Made by a program: the position numbers and the translations under genes
Origin: Karalla daura
Lineage: Eukaryota; Chordata; Actinopteri; Chaetodontiformes; Leiognathidae
Assembly (NCBI GenBank): GCA_029224185.1
Contig: CM055188.1
Span: 15,990,497 to 16,054,496 of the forward strand
Direction: 5' to 3'
Length of the DNA: 64,000 nucleotides
The notes under the pieces: generated by a model
What the model saw: the letters and a program-made list of their open reading frames with translations, nothing else
Databases searched by the model: none
Told to the model about the DNA's origin: nothing
In this document: piece by piece, positions 24,675 through 37,700 of the stretch
Layout: every line of letters begins with the position of its first letter
Position numbering within the stretch: the first letter of the stretch is position 1

Positions 24675-27303
24675 TATTTCAGAAAGATCACAGTGTCTGG
24701 GCTTACATTGTCTGCTTACATTAATTGATGAAACAGGGATGACAAATCAATTACTAACAACAACTGACCCAAAGGTGAGAAATGTGGCCTTGTGACGCAT
24801 GTTCTTGACCGTTATGTCAAGAGTCTGTTATGTGCTGTACACTCATCACTGACTCCAAGCTGTGAAGCCACATGAGTGGAGCACTTGTGGCTGGTCAGCA
24901 GCGCAATTGCAGTATTTTTCAGTTGCCATGTCAAAGGGCAGGAGATCGCTTTTTACATTATTATATACAGTGTATGGATGTCGCACACTAGTGAGCACCA
25001 TCTTGAGACCTGCTAGAAGTTAACATTTACAGAGTTTGTCTGTGTCTTTACAGTGCGCTGAGCTGTGGAGCAAGGCCCATTTTCAGATAAGCAATTCTGG
25101 AAATTGTGAGGCATTGTGAGCAAACAGTGGTATCATCCTCAGTTTTATTTTTTTAATTTGCCACCTTCAGCTACTTGTTCTCTTCTGGTTTGGTCAGACC
25201 AATGTCCACATTCGATGCCTGTTGTCCAGTATCTTTAGGAAACTCGCTGAGACTGGTGATGGTTTGCTGGAGATCTCTCCCTCTGGCGTTGAACTAAAAA
25301 TGTCCCTAAAGTAGACATCCCTGTCTGCCTTTTGTGACCTTGTGGTGTCACTGAAGAGCAGGCCAAAAGTCACCACTTTGCACACACGCCATTCACACAC
25401 ACAAGCTGTAGGAGTGCCTGTAGCTTGCTACACATTGATCTGATGGATTTACTGAGTCTACTGGTTGTGTTGCAAAAGGCGGGTCATGGGTCAGGACAAT
25501 CAACATTATGATAAGTGGGCAACACTGTCAACAATGCCTAAGGTCATGATTTTTATTCAAAAGAATGGTAAAGCAGAGGCCAGTAGTGCAGCTAAGTGGC
25601 AACACCAAACAGAACTTTAAAAAGGTAGAGATATTAAAAGAGGAGAATTTATTTTTCTTCACTTCTTCTACTTCTTCTTCACTGTTGCTCATGTTGCTAA
25701 TTTATTCACAGGCCTTCAGAGTCAGCCTAGCTTATGACTAACTGGGACTACTACACTAATATGAACACTAGTGATCACATTTCTTGACGACCAGTCATCA
25801 GAACAATTGATGCCAGCACTGCTAATGCTAACAGCCTGGATCGTGAAAAGCTCAGAGCAGCAACAGCTTGCAATGACAGCTCTGCCCTGGATGTGCCACT
25901 GAGCCAGTGACTGCAACCACTGAGCAAAGTGATGGCTCGGGTTCACCTGCCAGCAGCCTGCCTGCCTACCTCCAAGTCAATGCTTCCTGGAGATCCAGCA
26001 CTGTGGGGGGCCACCATGAGGCAGCTCTGAGAGGAGGGGATCATCCAGGGACCTGGAGCCTTCCAGAATGGGTGGAATATCCTACATCATTGAGAGAGTC
26101 TGGACTTGGGTGCTTCAAAATTATCACATTACTCCAAGAAAATGGTTATTTTATTTTTTTGCGGCAAACCCATGTTGTTGTTGCAAATGATTTTGTTTTT
26201 CACCTTAACAGTGCAGATAGAGAAGTAGTGGAAAATCATAAGGGGTTTTGAGCCCATTCATAGCCGCAGGGATAGAACGGTTTATGAAAATGCTCTGAAC
26301 CTTTTGGTACGACCGTCTTGGGGTTGGGAGTGTGTGTGTACCGTTCAGTTCATACACACACGTAAGGTTGTTTTCTTTATTTTGTATCGAGGCATCGGGG
26401 TGTAGCAGATGGTCAGTTGTGGAGGTATTGTGTGTTTATGGGGATTGGAGAAGATTGAAAGCTAGAAGATGTGGCCATATGGAAAGCCTGTGAGTGACTG
26501 TGCATGGAGCATGCAGCGGGCACATGACAGGCAGTGAGACGTGTGTGTGCGAGTGTGACTACAGTGTTTGTCTGTGTGTCTGAGAGAGCAGGCGAGAAAG
26601 CTCCTGTTTGCTTTTTCCTGCTTAGAATACCAATATTTGTCAATCTTTCAGTGTGGGTGGGATTATACATCTGCCTTATACGTAAATCAATGTCAAGCTG
26701 CCTCATTCATTCAGTTTTAAGATGCTTTTAATTGCTAAATAATTGCTAATTTTCTAACATGACACACCAAACAGAAAAGCCATGATCATAGACCTTGTTT
26801 AAAACTTGCTGAATGAGATTAACATAGTGTTGAGGATGGCGGGAAACAAGTAACACATGACCACCAGGAGCACTCAAGGAGAGAAAAGTCACAAATCAGT
26901 CATAGACTGTGTGCAGCCCATTCATTGAATCTTGTAGGAGTGAACAGTATTCCATAATGTTGTGAGGAAGTTGACCTCTTTCTTTGGATCTGCTTCAGTC
27001 TTAGTTCACATTTTGCAGCGCCTCACTGGAACAAATTTTCCAGATCAGTGACAACTGCATTAGCCATACTTAAAGTCCCTTCATGGTATTGGATGGAGTT
27101 TTACAGCAGATAAGACAAGGGCCAAAGTAGCACAAGACTCTGATGCAAAACTCCCAAACAAAACTTTTACACAGTTCTCTGCACTTAAACCAGAGACAGT
27201 GATGATAAGTGGGTGCATGCTAGGTGAGTTGAAGAAAACAATATATCTTCAATTTTTTTTTAAAAGAAAAGCATTTGGCAATGCCTTATTATATTTTTTT
27301 CAG

Positions 27304-27810
27304 TCTTTCCACTTGTATGTTGGCACTTTACAAGACCAGTTTGCAGAGCTCAAAGATTTTGCGCGATCTGTCAGTACTATGCAAGAATACCAGTACAGTC
27401 TTCAAAAAACAGAGTTACTGAATTGTGTGATTGAAAAGTATGTTTTACTGATGTTTTTTTTTTGCCACTCTGAAAATCTGAAATAATTTGCCATTTCAAA
27501 ATTTTGTGAACTCTGTGACTACAATGTTACAGAAAAAAGACATTGTGCACTCCATCACTCCCAGAAAGGTTATCAGTGATTTTGGAAATCATTATTAAAA
27601 TTGTTATTAAACCAATTAATCACTGGTTTTGACATTCAAAGTAAAATGCCTGATATCAAATGTGAAGGTATTGAATTGCAGTATTTAAAAACACTGCTTA
27701 GGAAAAGAGATTCTGTGAGATGTGTGATTTTGGAAATTGAGTCAAATTTTCTTTTCCAGTCTACGAACTATGATGATTTTAAAGAGCTGATGGTTCTTGA
27801 AATTACTTGA
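27304..27810 (+). other. Unexplained exon-like patch
   Basis: 27304-27437 is an open stretch with a textbook acceptor (poly-T then CAG) and donor (GTATGT). It reads SFHLYVGTLQDQFAELKDFA and ARSVSTMQEYQYSLQKTELL. A second open stretch, 27601-27807, contains GFDIQSKMPDIKCEGIELQY and SNFLFQSTNYDDFKELMVLE, ends in TGA at 27808-27810 and overlaps an AATAAA at 27810-27815. The two could not be joined in phase through the visible splice sites, and no family was recognised. It may be a decayed gene, part of a mobile element or chance. Confidence 0.25.
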
Positions 27811-29834
27811 ATAAAGCTGTGCAATATTCTGGTGAATGGGTGCGTTGTTTGTTGTGTTGCAGAGTACTTTTTGACATACTTTAAGGGATATTTTGTCAGA
27901 TACTATTTTGCATTTTGTTTTGTTTAGTCTTATTGGGCTCAGTTCAACTGGACTTTAAACAATATTTCGTTTTTTGCATTGTATTTTGAGGATGGAAGAT
28001 TGAAAAAGAGCATCAACAAAATTTGAATTGATGAAATGATTTTGTCAGATTAGACTAACACTTGGCTTCTCATTTTTCCTCTCTTCAATTTATGTCTTGA
28101 ATTTGTGGTGGCTTCAGATATGTTTTGTTAAAAACAAACTCAAGATAGTTTTTCTGAATGTGTAAATGAATGAATGACTGAAATTTGTCAAGTAAATTAT
28201 GAAGAAACTGAGGATAAGCACCTTATTTTGCCAGATTACACTGCCACATTTTGCCTAAAGGTTTACAGTGGGAATGTTTTTTTCTTTTGTTTGTTTTTTT
28301 AAATAAACGCTGGATGCATTAAGAGTCGTCTCCCCTATGTGTGTACGTGTTTGTTCCCAGAGACAGCACAGAGGACATGACATCTGTGTCCTCTGTGGTG
28401 GCTGCACAGCCCAGCTGCCCGCTCATTCTTTAACTGTCCAGAAATACAGAGGCGTCCTTCTAGTCCAGTGAGCCACTTTAAAAAATGTAAAGAAAATCCT
28501 CTAGAAGTTACCACTGCAGATGAAAGTTGAAATAGCACCACACACAAGTCTTTTCTCAGCCTTGCTTCATTTCAGGCTGCCTGGCTGGCTGACGGAGACA
28601 GGTGGTCTGAGTGAACGTTTGCCCTGTTTGTCTGCCCGGCCCTTGAGGTTGGAGCTAAAAATAGATTCTCGCTTTGAGGGCCACATCATCAGTGTCAGCA
28701 GAACAACGTCATCATGCAGCTGGGAGGGGCTGAGCACAGGCTTTCATTTCCTCTTCCAGCATATACATAGTGAGGGTGTTTGTATCCCTTAATGGTGGCT
28801 ACCAAGCACGATCAGGGCAGCTGGAAAGGTATCCCTTTCCATCTTGACAAAGTTTTAGATGTTCTAGATTAGATGTTCTAGTTGACCTAGATGATCAACT
28901 CTCCAGACAGCATCTCTCTTATTTTGCACTTAACACTTAATGCCCGATTGTCCTCTTCTCTTTATATTTATTCTACCGTTATCAACTCTTAACTAGGAGT
29001 CCTTTAACTCCTCTTAAATTAAAGCAGTGCTGTACTGGTTAATACGCTACTGCACTCTCATCTTCTGGAGGTCTGGAGAATGGAGACCAGCATTTATTAT
29101 TACACTAGGCTATTTTGTGATTTTGCTTCAAACTTTTTCTCTAATAATTTCTCTTATGCAAGTCACTTTGGATAAAAGCATGTGGTAAATGACTATAAAT
29201 AAATGTATGTGTTTGTATGTGGTTGCTTGCTTGTCTCCATATATGTGTGACATTTTTAAATTTTCATAGCAGTTTCATATTTTCATCGATGGCTGAAATT
29301 AGCCTACACCTTATAATAAACTGGTTTAAAACAGCTCCTCTCTCTCAAGGCTATACAGTCACTTATACCTGGGCTCTGCGGCTTATTCGTTCCTGTGGAA
29401 ATTGCACCACCAAGTGTCCCATATGTGCATGTGTGTGTTTACATGTTTGAAGAACGAGATGAAGTGTAATATCGCAAACATTTTCAATAATGAATGAATG
29501 AATCATCATTACTTAGCTTATCACTTATCACACATTTTAGACAATTCCACAAAACATGTCATAAAATAAGGCGATAGGCTACATTACAGTGGGTTCTAGC
29601 TCTACTGTGCTTCATATTAATGGGCGTAGACTATCAATATTGGCAGGGTCTCTATCATAACTTACTTGACCTTTTGTCTGCTTTTGTGATTTTGATGAAA
29701 GTGCATCAAAAGTAACAATAAGGCACAAAAATGACATTGACAAATATGCGTGTGTGTGTATGTGTGTGTTTGCGGGTTAGTGTGTTAATGATGTAACTTC
29801 AAAATCACTATCTATTAAGCAGTGGTTTATGTTC

Positions 29835-29840
29835 TTTATT
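29835..29840 (-). promoter_or_regulatory. cfap57: polyadenylation signal AATAAA (cfap57)
   Basis: TTTATT on the + strand (AATAAA on the - strand), about 160 bp past the cfap57 stop codon at 30002-30004. It gives a short 3' UTR. Confidence 0.6.
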
Positions 29841-30001
29841 TCTTGCCACACATGCCAGACATGTTTGATCATTTTCTTATGTCATAGCCAGCAGTGATCA
29901 ACATATGAACAAATTGAGTCTAATGAGACTTGTGTTGCAGCTGTTGATGGTTTCAGGTTTTGTGCCTCCTTGTCCCAGATGGGATGTTCCTCTCAGCTGG
30001 G

Positions 30002-33000
30002 TTAAGTCTTGTGCAGGTTTGTGTTTGTATTTGTGCAGGTATCTGCAGCTTTGGACTCGGAACTGGGTCGTGCCTTGCTGGACCTCTTAAATGTGGCGAG
30101 CTGGGTTTTGAACTCTTTCACCTGAGTCTTTGCCGCCCGCAGTTCTGCACGCAGCTCATTGATCTCAGTGATCAGGCTCATGTTCTCCTGCAAAGTGGAC
30201 AATAGGCAAGATTTCTCCAGTAAAAATCAGGTTTTGTAATAATGAGAATAAAACTGAATGGCATGAACACTTGGATTTTTTTATAACTGACCTTCATGAT
30301 CTTAACATATGCTCTTTCATGTTCCTCTTCAGATTTGGTCATCCGCAACTCCAGAGACTTCACAGTCTTCTGCAAGTGCTCATGGTGGTGAGATAATGCT
30401 GTCTGAACATCTTCATCCATGCTGCCTTTCTCCACCTTAAGCACATCACAGCACAGCACACACACACACACACACACAATTTTAATTGTTGTTTTAATTT
30501 CTTGCAGTGTCTGTAAACTGCAAATGTCAAGTGGACTGTGTTTGTGCTTAATTATTGCTATATGAGTCACTCACCCTGTCATTATTACGGACATAGCGGG
30601 AATAAATCATCTGCACCCTGTCCTTCAGTTTCTTGGGCTCCTGGATGCTGGAGATGCAGGAATGGAGGTCAGACTTGAGTCGCTGAAGATGTGTCTCCAA
30701 GTCTTTCGTCTGGTCACAAAAAAAAGATGCATAAAAATTGAAAAGCATTGTTACCATCTGTTTTCTGAAGGTGTTCCTAAAATCAAAGCCAATAGCAAGA
30801 ATAATCAACACCAACAGCAGTTTAAGATTAAAGTCACATCATTAACTCCGAATCTATTTTTGTTAGTTAAATAATAGAGAATTCAAGCCAGTATAATAAT
30901 TAGCTCAGCCCACTCTAATAATGCAGAGGGCACTTTTATAATATCTAACTTACTCATAATTTTTTCTATAACCCCAGAAAACATGCACACAGTATGTTGC
31001 ACACAGTATGTTGTTCACCAAATAGGTTTCAGTAAAACTGCAATTTGTCTGCCTCATTACTGTGAGAGCATTAAAATGTGTTGAACAAGAACCCCACATG
31101 TGCTTTATGATCCAATATCGAATAACTCTTTCTGCAGATAGTCAAAGCATTTTAAAAGTGGTAAGTAAAAGTGAGTATATGGATCTCATTTCTAAAAGTG
31201 GATACAGTGTGGGATGAATGCTTACTTTGAGCATTTCCTTCTGCATCTCCTTTTCTGTGGTCTTTAATTTGATTTTCAAGTTGGACACACTGTACTTCAG
31301 TTCATTGTTGTCCTTGTCCAGTTGAAGCAGCTTCTCCTGCAGCTGTCAAACAGTATAAACAAAACATCTGTCAAACACGAAGAAAGTTGATCTTGACAGT
31401 CAAATAGCTTTATACATCTACAACTCTTCATGCATCTGCTAATGTGCAAGAGACCTATGGTGTCCATGGCAGGTTTCTATGGATCCCCAGAGCCCCACTC
31501 TATTTCAGCATATCTTCTCATCATGTCAATTAAATACTCAACAGACAGGACAAACCACATTGTACTCACACCACACACACACAAGCACGTGAACACACAC
31601 ACACACCCATACCCCCACACACTTACTTGCTGGATCTGCTGTGTCTTCTTAATGATTTCATCTTTTTGAGGCTCAGTCACTGCCTTCGAGGAAGTCAACT
31701 CATAGTCAAGAACCATGTTCAACTTCTCCAGTTCCTGGTTCTTCTTTTTCAAACTGGAGATGGTCAAATCCTATGTGTGTGTGTGTGGTGTGCAAGAGAA
31801 AGAGAGAGACAGAGACAGAGGTGTTTTATGCTGGTATAACTAGATATGCAGCCTGATTCTAAATGGTTGGAGGACATCTAATGTCATGTTGACTTGTTTA
31901 TCGTCACCCTAGTAGAAAAGCATTGCATCAAACGGTTTGATTCCTGACTATTAAAGCTGACAACTAGGACATGGAAGGTCGCCTTTAGGGTGGATAAGGA
32001 GCCTGAGTTAGAGGTTGATCATAGTTTCATGGCTGTCTGCTGATGTGCTTGAGTTCACCTCAGTGGGTGAAGGGGTTCCCAGCACCTTTGGGTCAGAGAA
32101 TGGGTTCTGACTGTTGTCTGCACTCATGGCAAACAGCAGTTCAAAGAAATGCACCAGACCTCTCTGGACTCCTTTGGGTGGTTACTGGAAAGTGCACTTC
32201 TACAGCCCAAGACAAGCTGTCACTTTTTTTTCAGGACACTCAAGTCAGGAGAGGGCCAGGGTCAAGTGATAACTAAATTGTGGTGGGGAAAGATGCTAGA
32301 CAGAGATCCAAACCAATAGTGAGGGTCTTCTGGGAATGTGTCTAAAAATCCATTCTAGGCAGTTATCGTGTCCCCCTCTTGAGGGGAGCCTCATCTGTGT
32401 GTTTCATGCTGCTGCTGCCATGGAGTTGCATAGAGCTATGGTCACAAGACAGCGTTTTAGTCACTGTGGTAATCACCAGGTTTACTGGTAAACAGCACAG
32501 GTGAGGAATGCTGCCGGGCTGTAGTAAGAGTCCAACAGGAGACAGCAGTGCCCAATCACAGTAAATAAATATATAAGTCCAGCTCAGTGACACTGAAGTA
32601 AAGCAAAGTAATGACACAAAGGTGACCCTGCCACTTGTTCCTGCGTTCTGGAGGCCAGTCAGTCTTCAGGGAGAAGTCTGTGGAAACGGGCTGGACTTTT
32701 GAGGTTTTAAATGGTATTTCCATTGCATTTAAAAAATAATCTTAAAATTTAGTGCTGATCCTCTTGCTTAGCACAGAATTATCAGGTAATAAAATGAAAG
32801 ACTAAAGGCAACGACATGTAAATACTAAATAAAAATATATCTAAACCCTGCAGTATTCCAGCCTAATCTAAGCTTTAAGGCTGAAGCCTTAGCCACCTTG
32901 TCCTGGTTGGTTTTTTCATGTCCACAGATCTGCCTCTTCAAATCCTCAATGTCGCTGTTCAGGGAACGGATCAACCCCAGTAGACTCTGCCGCTCATTCG

Positions 33001-34703
33001 TCAACTTGTCGATGTCTGCGCACTTTTCATCCACTTCTACCTGCAGACTGTTGAACTACCATCACACAGTCAACACATGGCAGATAAATATACATTAAAA
33101 CAAAAAGCGAAGGAGATGGCATAAAAATTAGGCATATGAGGAATATGGGAGAACAAATGTTTTGCTTACCTTTTGTGTTGCCAAAGTAGTTTTTTCTTGA
33201 AGATCTATGTTGGCTTGTTTCTCCTTGCTCAGTTGGCTTTCATACGAGACCTTTATTCTATCAACTATCTTCTGTTCATCTTCCTTCATCTGCCTTACAT
33301 ATTCAAAATGGTACACCCTCTTCTGCTCGGTCTCTCCGTGACTCTGAACAAAACCACAGTGCAACCAACAAAAAATACAGCAAGGTCACTGGTGTGTGAA
33401 GTGTCTGCCATGTCACTTTCCAGTGCTTCACTTGACTCACCTGAGCTAGGAGTTCATTTTTCTCCTGCAGTTGGGCCTCATAGAAATGTGTCATTTTCTT
33501 CAAAGCCAGGACTTTATTCTTCTCTGCAACCTTTAGCTGCTTCTCATGCTCTTCCTGGAAGCTTTGATATTCATGCTGCAGCTCTTGGTACTTGTTATGC
33601 TCCACAACCAGCTTCTCGCAGTAGGACACCCCTGTGTGATTGATTGACAGGCAAAGAGATTGAGTGATTCTTAAACAAGCTTTATTGTTGCATTGTGATG
33701 ACATGCAACATATATTTTGTTCATGCAAACCATGTTAATTGTAGCAGTAGGAGTTTTGTGTAGATTTACATGTTGATCAGGGTTTTAACTGCTTTTCAGT
33801 GCTTTTCATGGTATATCCCACATACCCCCACATGATACAATACTCTCCCACCCCCCCACTCCACACACACACACACATATGTACACAATGAGTGCACACT
33901 GACACTGCAATTATCTTCCTCTCACCAAAATCGTGAATCTCTTTCGTGTGTTTTTCAGTCAGCTTTGCAATACTCTCCTGGTGATCCTGCTCCTGCTTTT
34001 CCATCTCCATCTTCATGGTCTAGAAGTAAAAATTAATGTTATAAACAAACAATAACAACACCCATTTGCATGTGACCTGATTTAGCCATAGTGCCTCGTA
34101 TTTTGTTTTTTATGTCCTCACTGAGATCAGATCTCTAGCTTTGGAAGCACAAGTCACCAATGAGTTACCAACCCCAGCATTTCAACATGTTGTACATGTG
34201 ACTTGCTGCTCACTCACTTTGAACAACCATATTTTCTGTTAACAAATCAAATATCTGAATTTCAGTGGGAGGACATTGTATGGCTTGTGTTTGTCTACTT
34301 GTGATCTGATACAGAAGCAGCCAAACTGCACCCAGACATAGTCCGGTAGATTTACTGTTTATCCATTCATACCGTGTATTAACAGGCATTTCTGCACATA
34401 AGCTGTACAGATCTGGTTTATGGAATTCATTACAGAATTAAAACAGCCTAAATTATTATTATTCAACAATAAAACAATAAAAATAAAACAAAAATCTTGC
34501 TTTTTAAATTTTTTGGAGTCTAGCTGTTAAATAGTTAGTTGGCTGACCTGTTGCACTGCTTTCAGAGCTTCTATTTGCTGGGAGAAATTGTCAGAATGCT
34601 CCTTTATCTTCTCATTATATCTCAAGTCCTTAAGTTCAAGCTGGTATTCGTTTTCCATGTGCAGTTCTTCCAGGCGCATTTTCAGCTCCTGCATGTTCTG
34701 GTC
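30002..34703 (-). CDS. cfap57: cfap57 coiled-coil exons
   Basis: The last ten exons encode about 500 residues of heptad-like coiled coil with no globular domain. Examples are NMQELKMRLEELHMENEYQL, HNKYQELQHEYQSFQEEHEK, ERQSLLGLIRSLNSDIEDLK, SSLKKKNQELEKLNMVLDYE, QRLKSDLHSCISSIQEPKKL and NMSLITEINELRAELRAAKT. The exon starting at 33055 begins FNSLQ, matching the mammalian FSSLQ, so acceptor GTAG was chosen there. Its donor GTGGCT at 32896 is weak but keeps alignment length. The protein ends in a Thr/Asn-rich tail (DTCTNTNTNLHKT), shorter than the mammalian C-terminus. Confidence 0.9.
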
Positions 34704-37700
34704 CTGTCACACAGAAAGGAACAAGGCTTCGATTGGCTCCATTTCTCATTTTAGTATTGTTGACATAGATGCAAGTATAAAATGGCCAAACAGAGACCCA
34801 AGAACACAAAAACATGCACAGACCTTTTCTTCCAGGTCTGATTTGGTGACAAGGATGCCTTCAGTGTGGACGATCTCTCTGTTGCTCTTCAGTCCTATGC
34901 CCAACTCATTAATGATTTTGCAAATCAACAGGCAACCATCTTCAGAGGCTGTCAGCAGGAACTGTTCATCAAAAGTGATCACCATCTGAGACGAAACAAA
35001 GCTAGTCAGCTGATATTTGTTTTATAAAAATTTAGTTATTATTGTATAAAGGTTGACATGAAAGAACATGATGTGATATGATTATGATACAACAAGTTGT
35101 AAGTGTTTGCAGCTGGATTCTTGAAAACATTTCACCTTTTATCCAATAACCTTCTTCAGTTCTCACTTACTGTTACATACACTTACATATATTGTACTTG
35201 ATTGCCATGGTGGAGATGAAATAGCAGGAGCACAAGCCCTAGCAAACTCCAACTATCTTAAGGATATGAGGATTACGCACATATTCTGATGTTGCCATTG
35301 TGTACATATTGTATTGTGACCACCCCTTACAAGGAAGATTCAAAATCCTTCACATGTGGTTTCACTGGTATGAAAAAATGACCGTGGTCAACAACAGACA
35401 GACAGTTACAAAGGCACAGAGGTACAGAGTCTCACAGAGGTTAAACCTTCCTCACCTGCCTGCAAGAACTGAAGAAGATTCTTGGGTGAAAAATATGTGA
35501 GTTTAGTTGCTACCATTAACAATTCCTTGGATTAGACTTCTCTAAGTAATCCAACAGACAACATTTGTTGACTTGTGTGCTCCTGACATTCTGACATTCA
35601 TAGGAACCTTTGAGACAGGGCCACAGTGAGCCTGGTGCAGGATCCATTCCTTCTGTAGTGGTAATGGGTATTCAATGACCCGAATGGATCCACTGGAGGT
35701 TCCAGTGAAAATGACTCTACCACAGAGCGACACAGCCAAAGTGGTGTGAGCTGCCTCGTCAGTAGAAATCTCCCGCAGAATCTGAAGAAACAAGAACAAA
35801 GATAGACAACAAAGAATTCTTACCTGCATTTGTTTGATCACAATATTGTCTTAAGTGACTTACAGTCACAAAAGTTAAAATAATATTTGAGCACTAAATG
35901 GAAAAATATAACTGGACAAATTAGAAATATTACTTAAGAATATTTCTACTGAGGAGCAGAGGAATTGGACGTAAATATTGTGTATGAAACCACTGCTTGC
36001 TAATTTTGGTCATACTGCAATGATTTAAGCTCTAGTGTCTGTTGATTGGCTTACATCTTGTAAAAACTGAGTAAAGCTCATTACCCATTGCGTAAGCAAA
36101 AAGCAGCAGCATCACAATGCTACAGACCTGACAGTCTTGTATCTCCCTCAGAGTACGGTCTGCTCCCACAGCCAGAATGGTCCTGTAGTGTACAGAAAAG
36201 GCAACCCCTGTGTAGCTGCAGGACTTGAGAACACTCTCAGACTCGCGCTTGCCAGTCTGTGTGTTCCACTTGTACACCGCTCCATCCAACCCACAAGACA
36301 GCAGCCAACGGTCGTCCGGGCTCCACTGAATGTTATGTACCTGGCAAAATAAAAGTTTATTATTTTGGGGGAAGATCACTGCTGTCGAGCTGACAATGAC
36401 TGTATTTTGTCTGAGGACTGACACACCTTTCCACTGTGGCCCTTCAGGTTGAGAACATTCTCAAAGGAGGTAAAAGAGTAGATGTGGATGACATTTGCAT
36501 TGACGGCTGCAAACATGTGACCACCGTAGCTGAAAGCACACTAAGGTGTGGAGAGTGGAGAGTACTGTGATTCCAATATTACAAAGGTAATCTCTGAGTC
36601 TGAGAAAACACTTATTCTTTAAGCAGATATGGGAAATTTACAGGTGTATAACTCACTTCTCTGCAGCTGCGCACAGTGAACTCCTTGAAGGTACGCATGT
36701 CATCAATGAGCAGACTCATCAGTCTGAGTTTGTCTGAAAATCCAACCAAGATGAAGAAACCAGTGGGGTGTAGAGCAACACTGTGCGCTTCCTCCTGGAA
36801 CTCCTTGTACAGCTCCAATACTCTGAAGACCATTGTCAGAGAGAGAGAGGCAATGTAGAGACACAGTAGACCTGAGCAATCTAGCCATAGTCAGTCCTCG
36901 GCTATAGATGGTGCAGAACAGGTAAAGATGATACTGCTAGATAAAGAGCCACTGACTCTTTATGGTCCAGCATTTTAACCTAATTAACTACCCTGAGGGT
37001 GAATAAACCTTTGCCATCAGAAACATGTGGTAAGATTAGGCTCATTACATAAAATATAATTTATATAGGAAAGCTTTATCTGATGCCTGATTTGACAGTT
37101 ACAGGTTTCTGTTGCTTTATTGTTTAGGCAATCATATTTTACAATTCCTGCAGTTTCTATTCCTAGATACTGCAAATATCAAAATGTCTGATTAATATTA
37201 TAATTATTATCATTAGACGATTGTGTCTCTTACTTGGTTTCATAGTTCCAGATGCGAACAGAGTGGTCCAAAGAGGTGGTAGCCACGAGGGGCTTTCGAA
37301 AACAGATGGACAAGCCAGTGATGGGCTTAGAGTGGAAGGAGTGTGACAGGAACTCAAAATGGAGGGGATCACCCTGATTGATAGAATGACAAGATGAACA
37401 TGTCAGGGGAGAATGTCAAGGTGAAGTCACTTTGATGTGTAAAACAGGAGGGATAGGAATCCAGCAAGAAAGCATGGAACTGGGGAAAAGACAGTTTGGA
37501 AAGGACAGTTGTAAAGTCATATTTTCTCTGCTATACTCAGGTAAAAAGTATATCACAAAATACATAATGGAAGAAGTCCTGATAGAATACAATGGAATTT
37601 AAATTAAATAATCTTTATCTTTGATTATAATTGAGCAGAGTTGACTCATCTTGTGTGAAGAAATTCATAAATCCACTGGTCAAAACTGTTTTGTCTGCAC

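Larger units (their letters stand above)
22250..29820. other. Intergenic interval between convergent iqsec1 and cfap57
   Basis: About 7.6 kb between the likely poly(A) site of iqsec1 (+) and that of cfap57 (-). It holds a diverged LINE/SINE tail (about 23448-23569), a perfect 22-bp palindrome (24653-24674) and an unexplained exon-like patch (27304-27810). The rest is unremarkable AT-rich sequence without recognisable genes. Confidence 0.65.

Noticed and set aside
25194..25400. 68-codon - strand frame in the intergenic region
   Set aside because: No splice context, no recognised product, and length within chance expectation.
32040..32700. Possible LINE remnant in the cfap57 intron
   Set aside because: Base composition differs a little, but no reverse transcriptase motif or known tail was seen. 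Left as unclassified.
33173..34989. + strand frames across cfap57 exons
   Set aside because: Antisense of coiled-coil exons; the - strand matches CFAP57 in phase.
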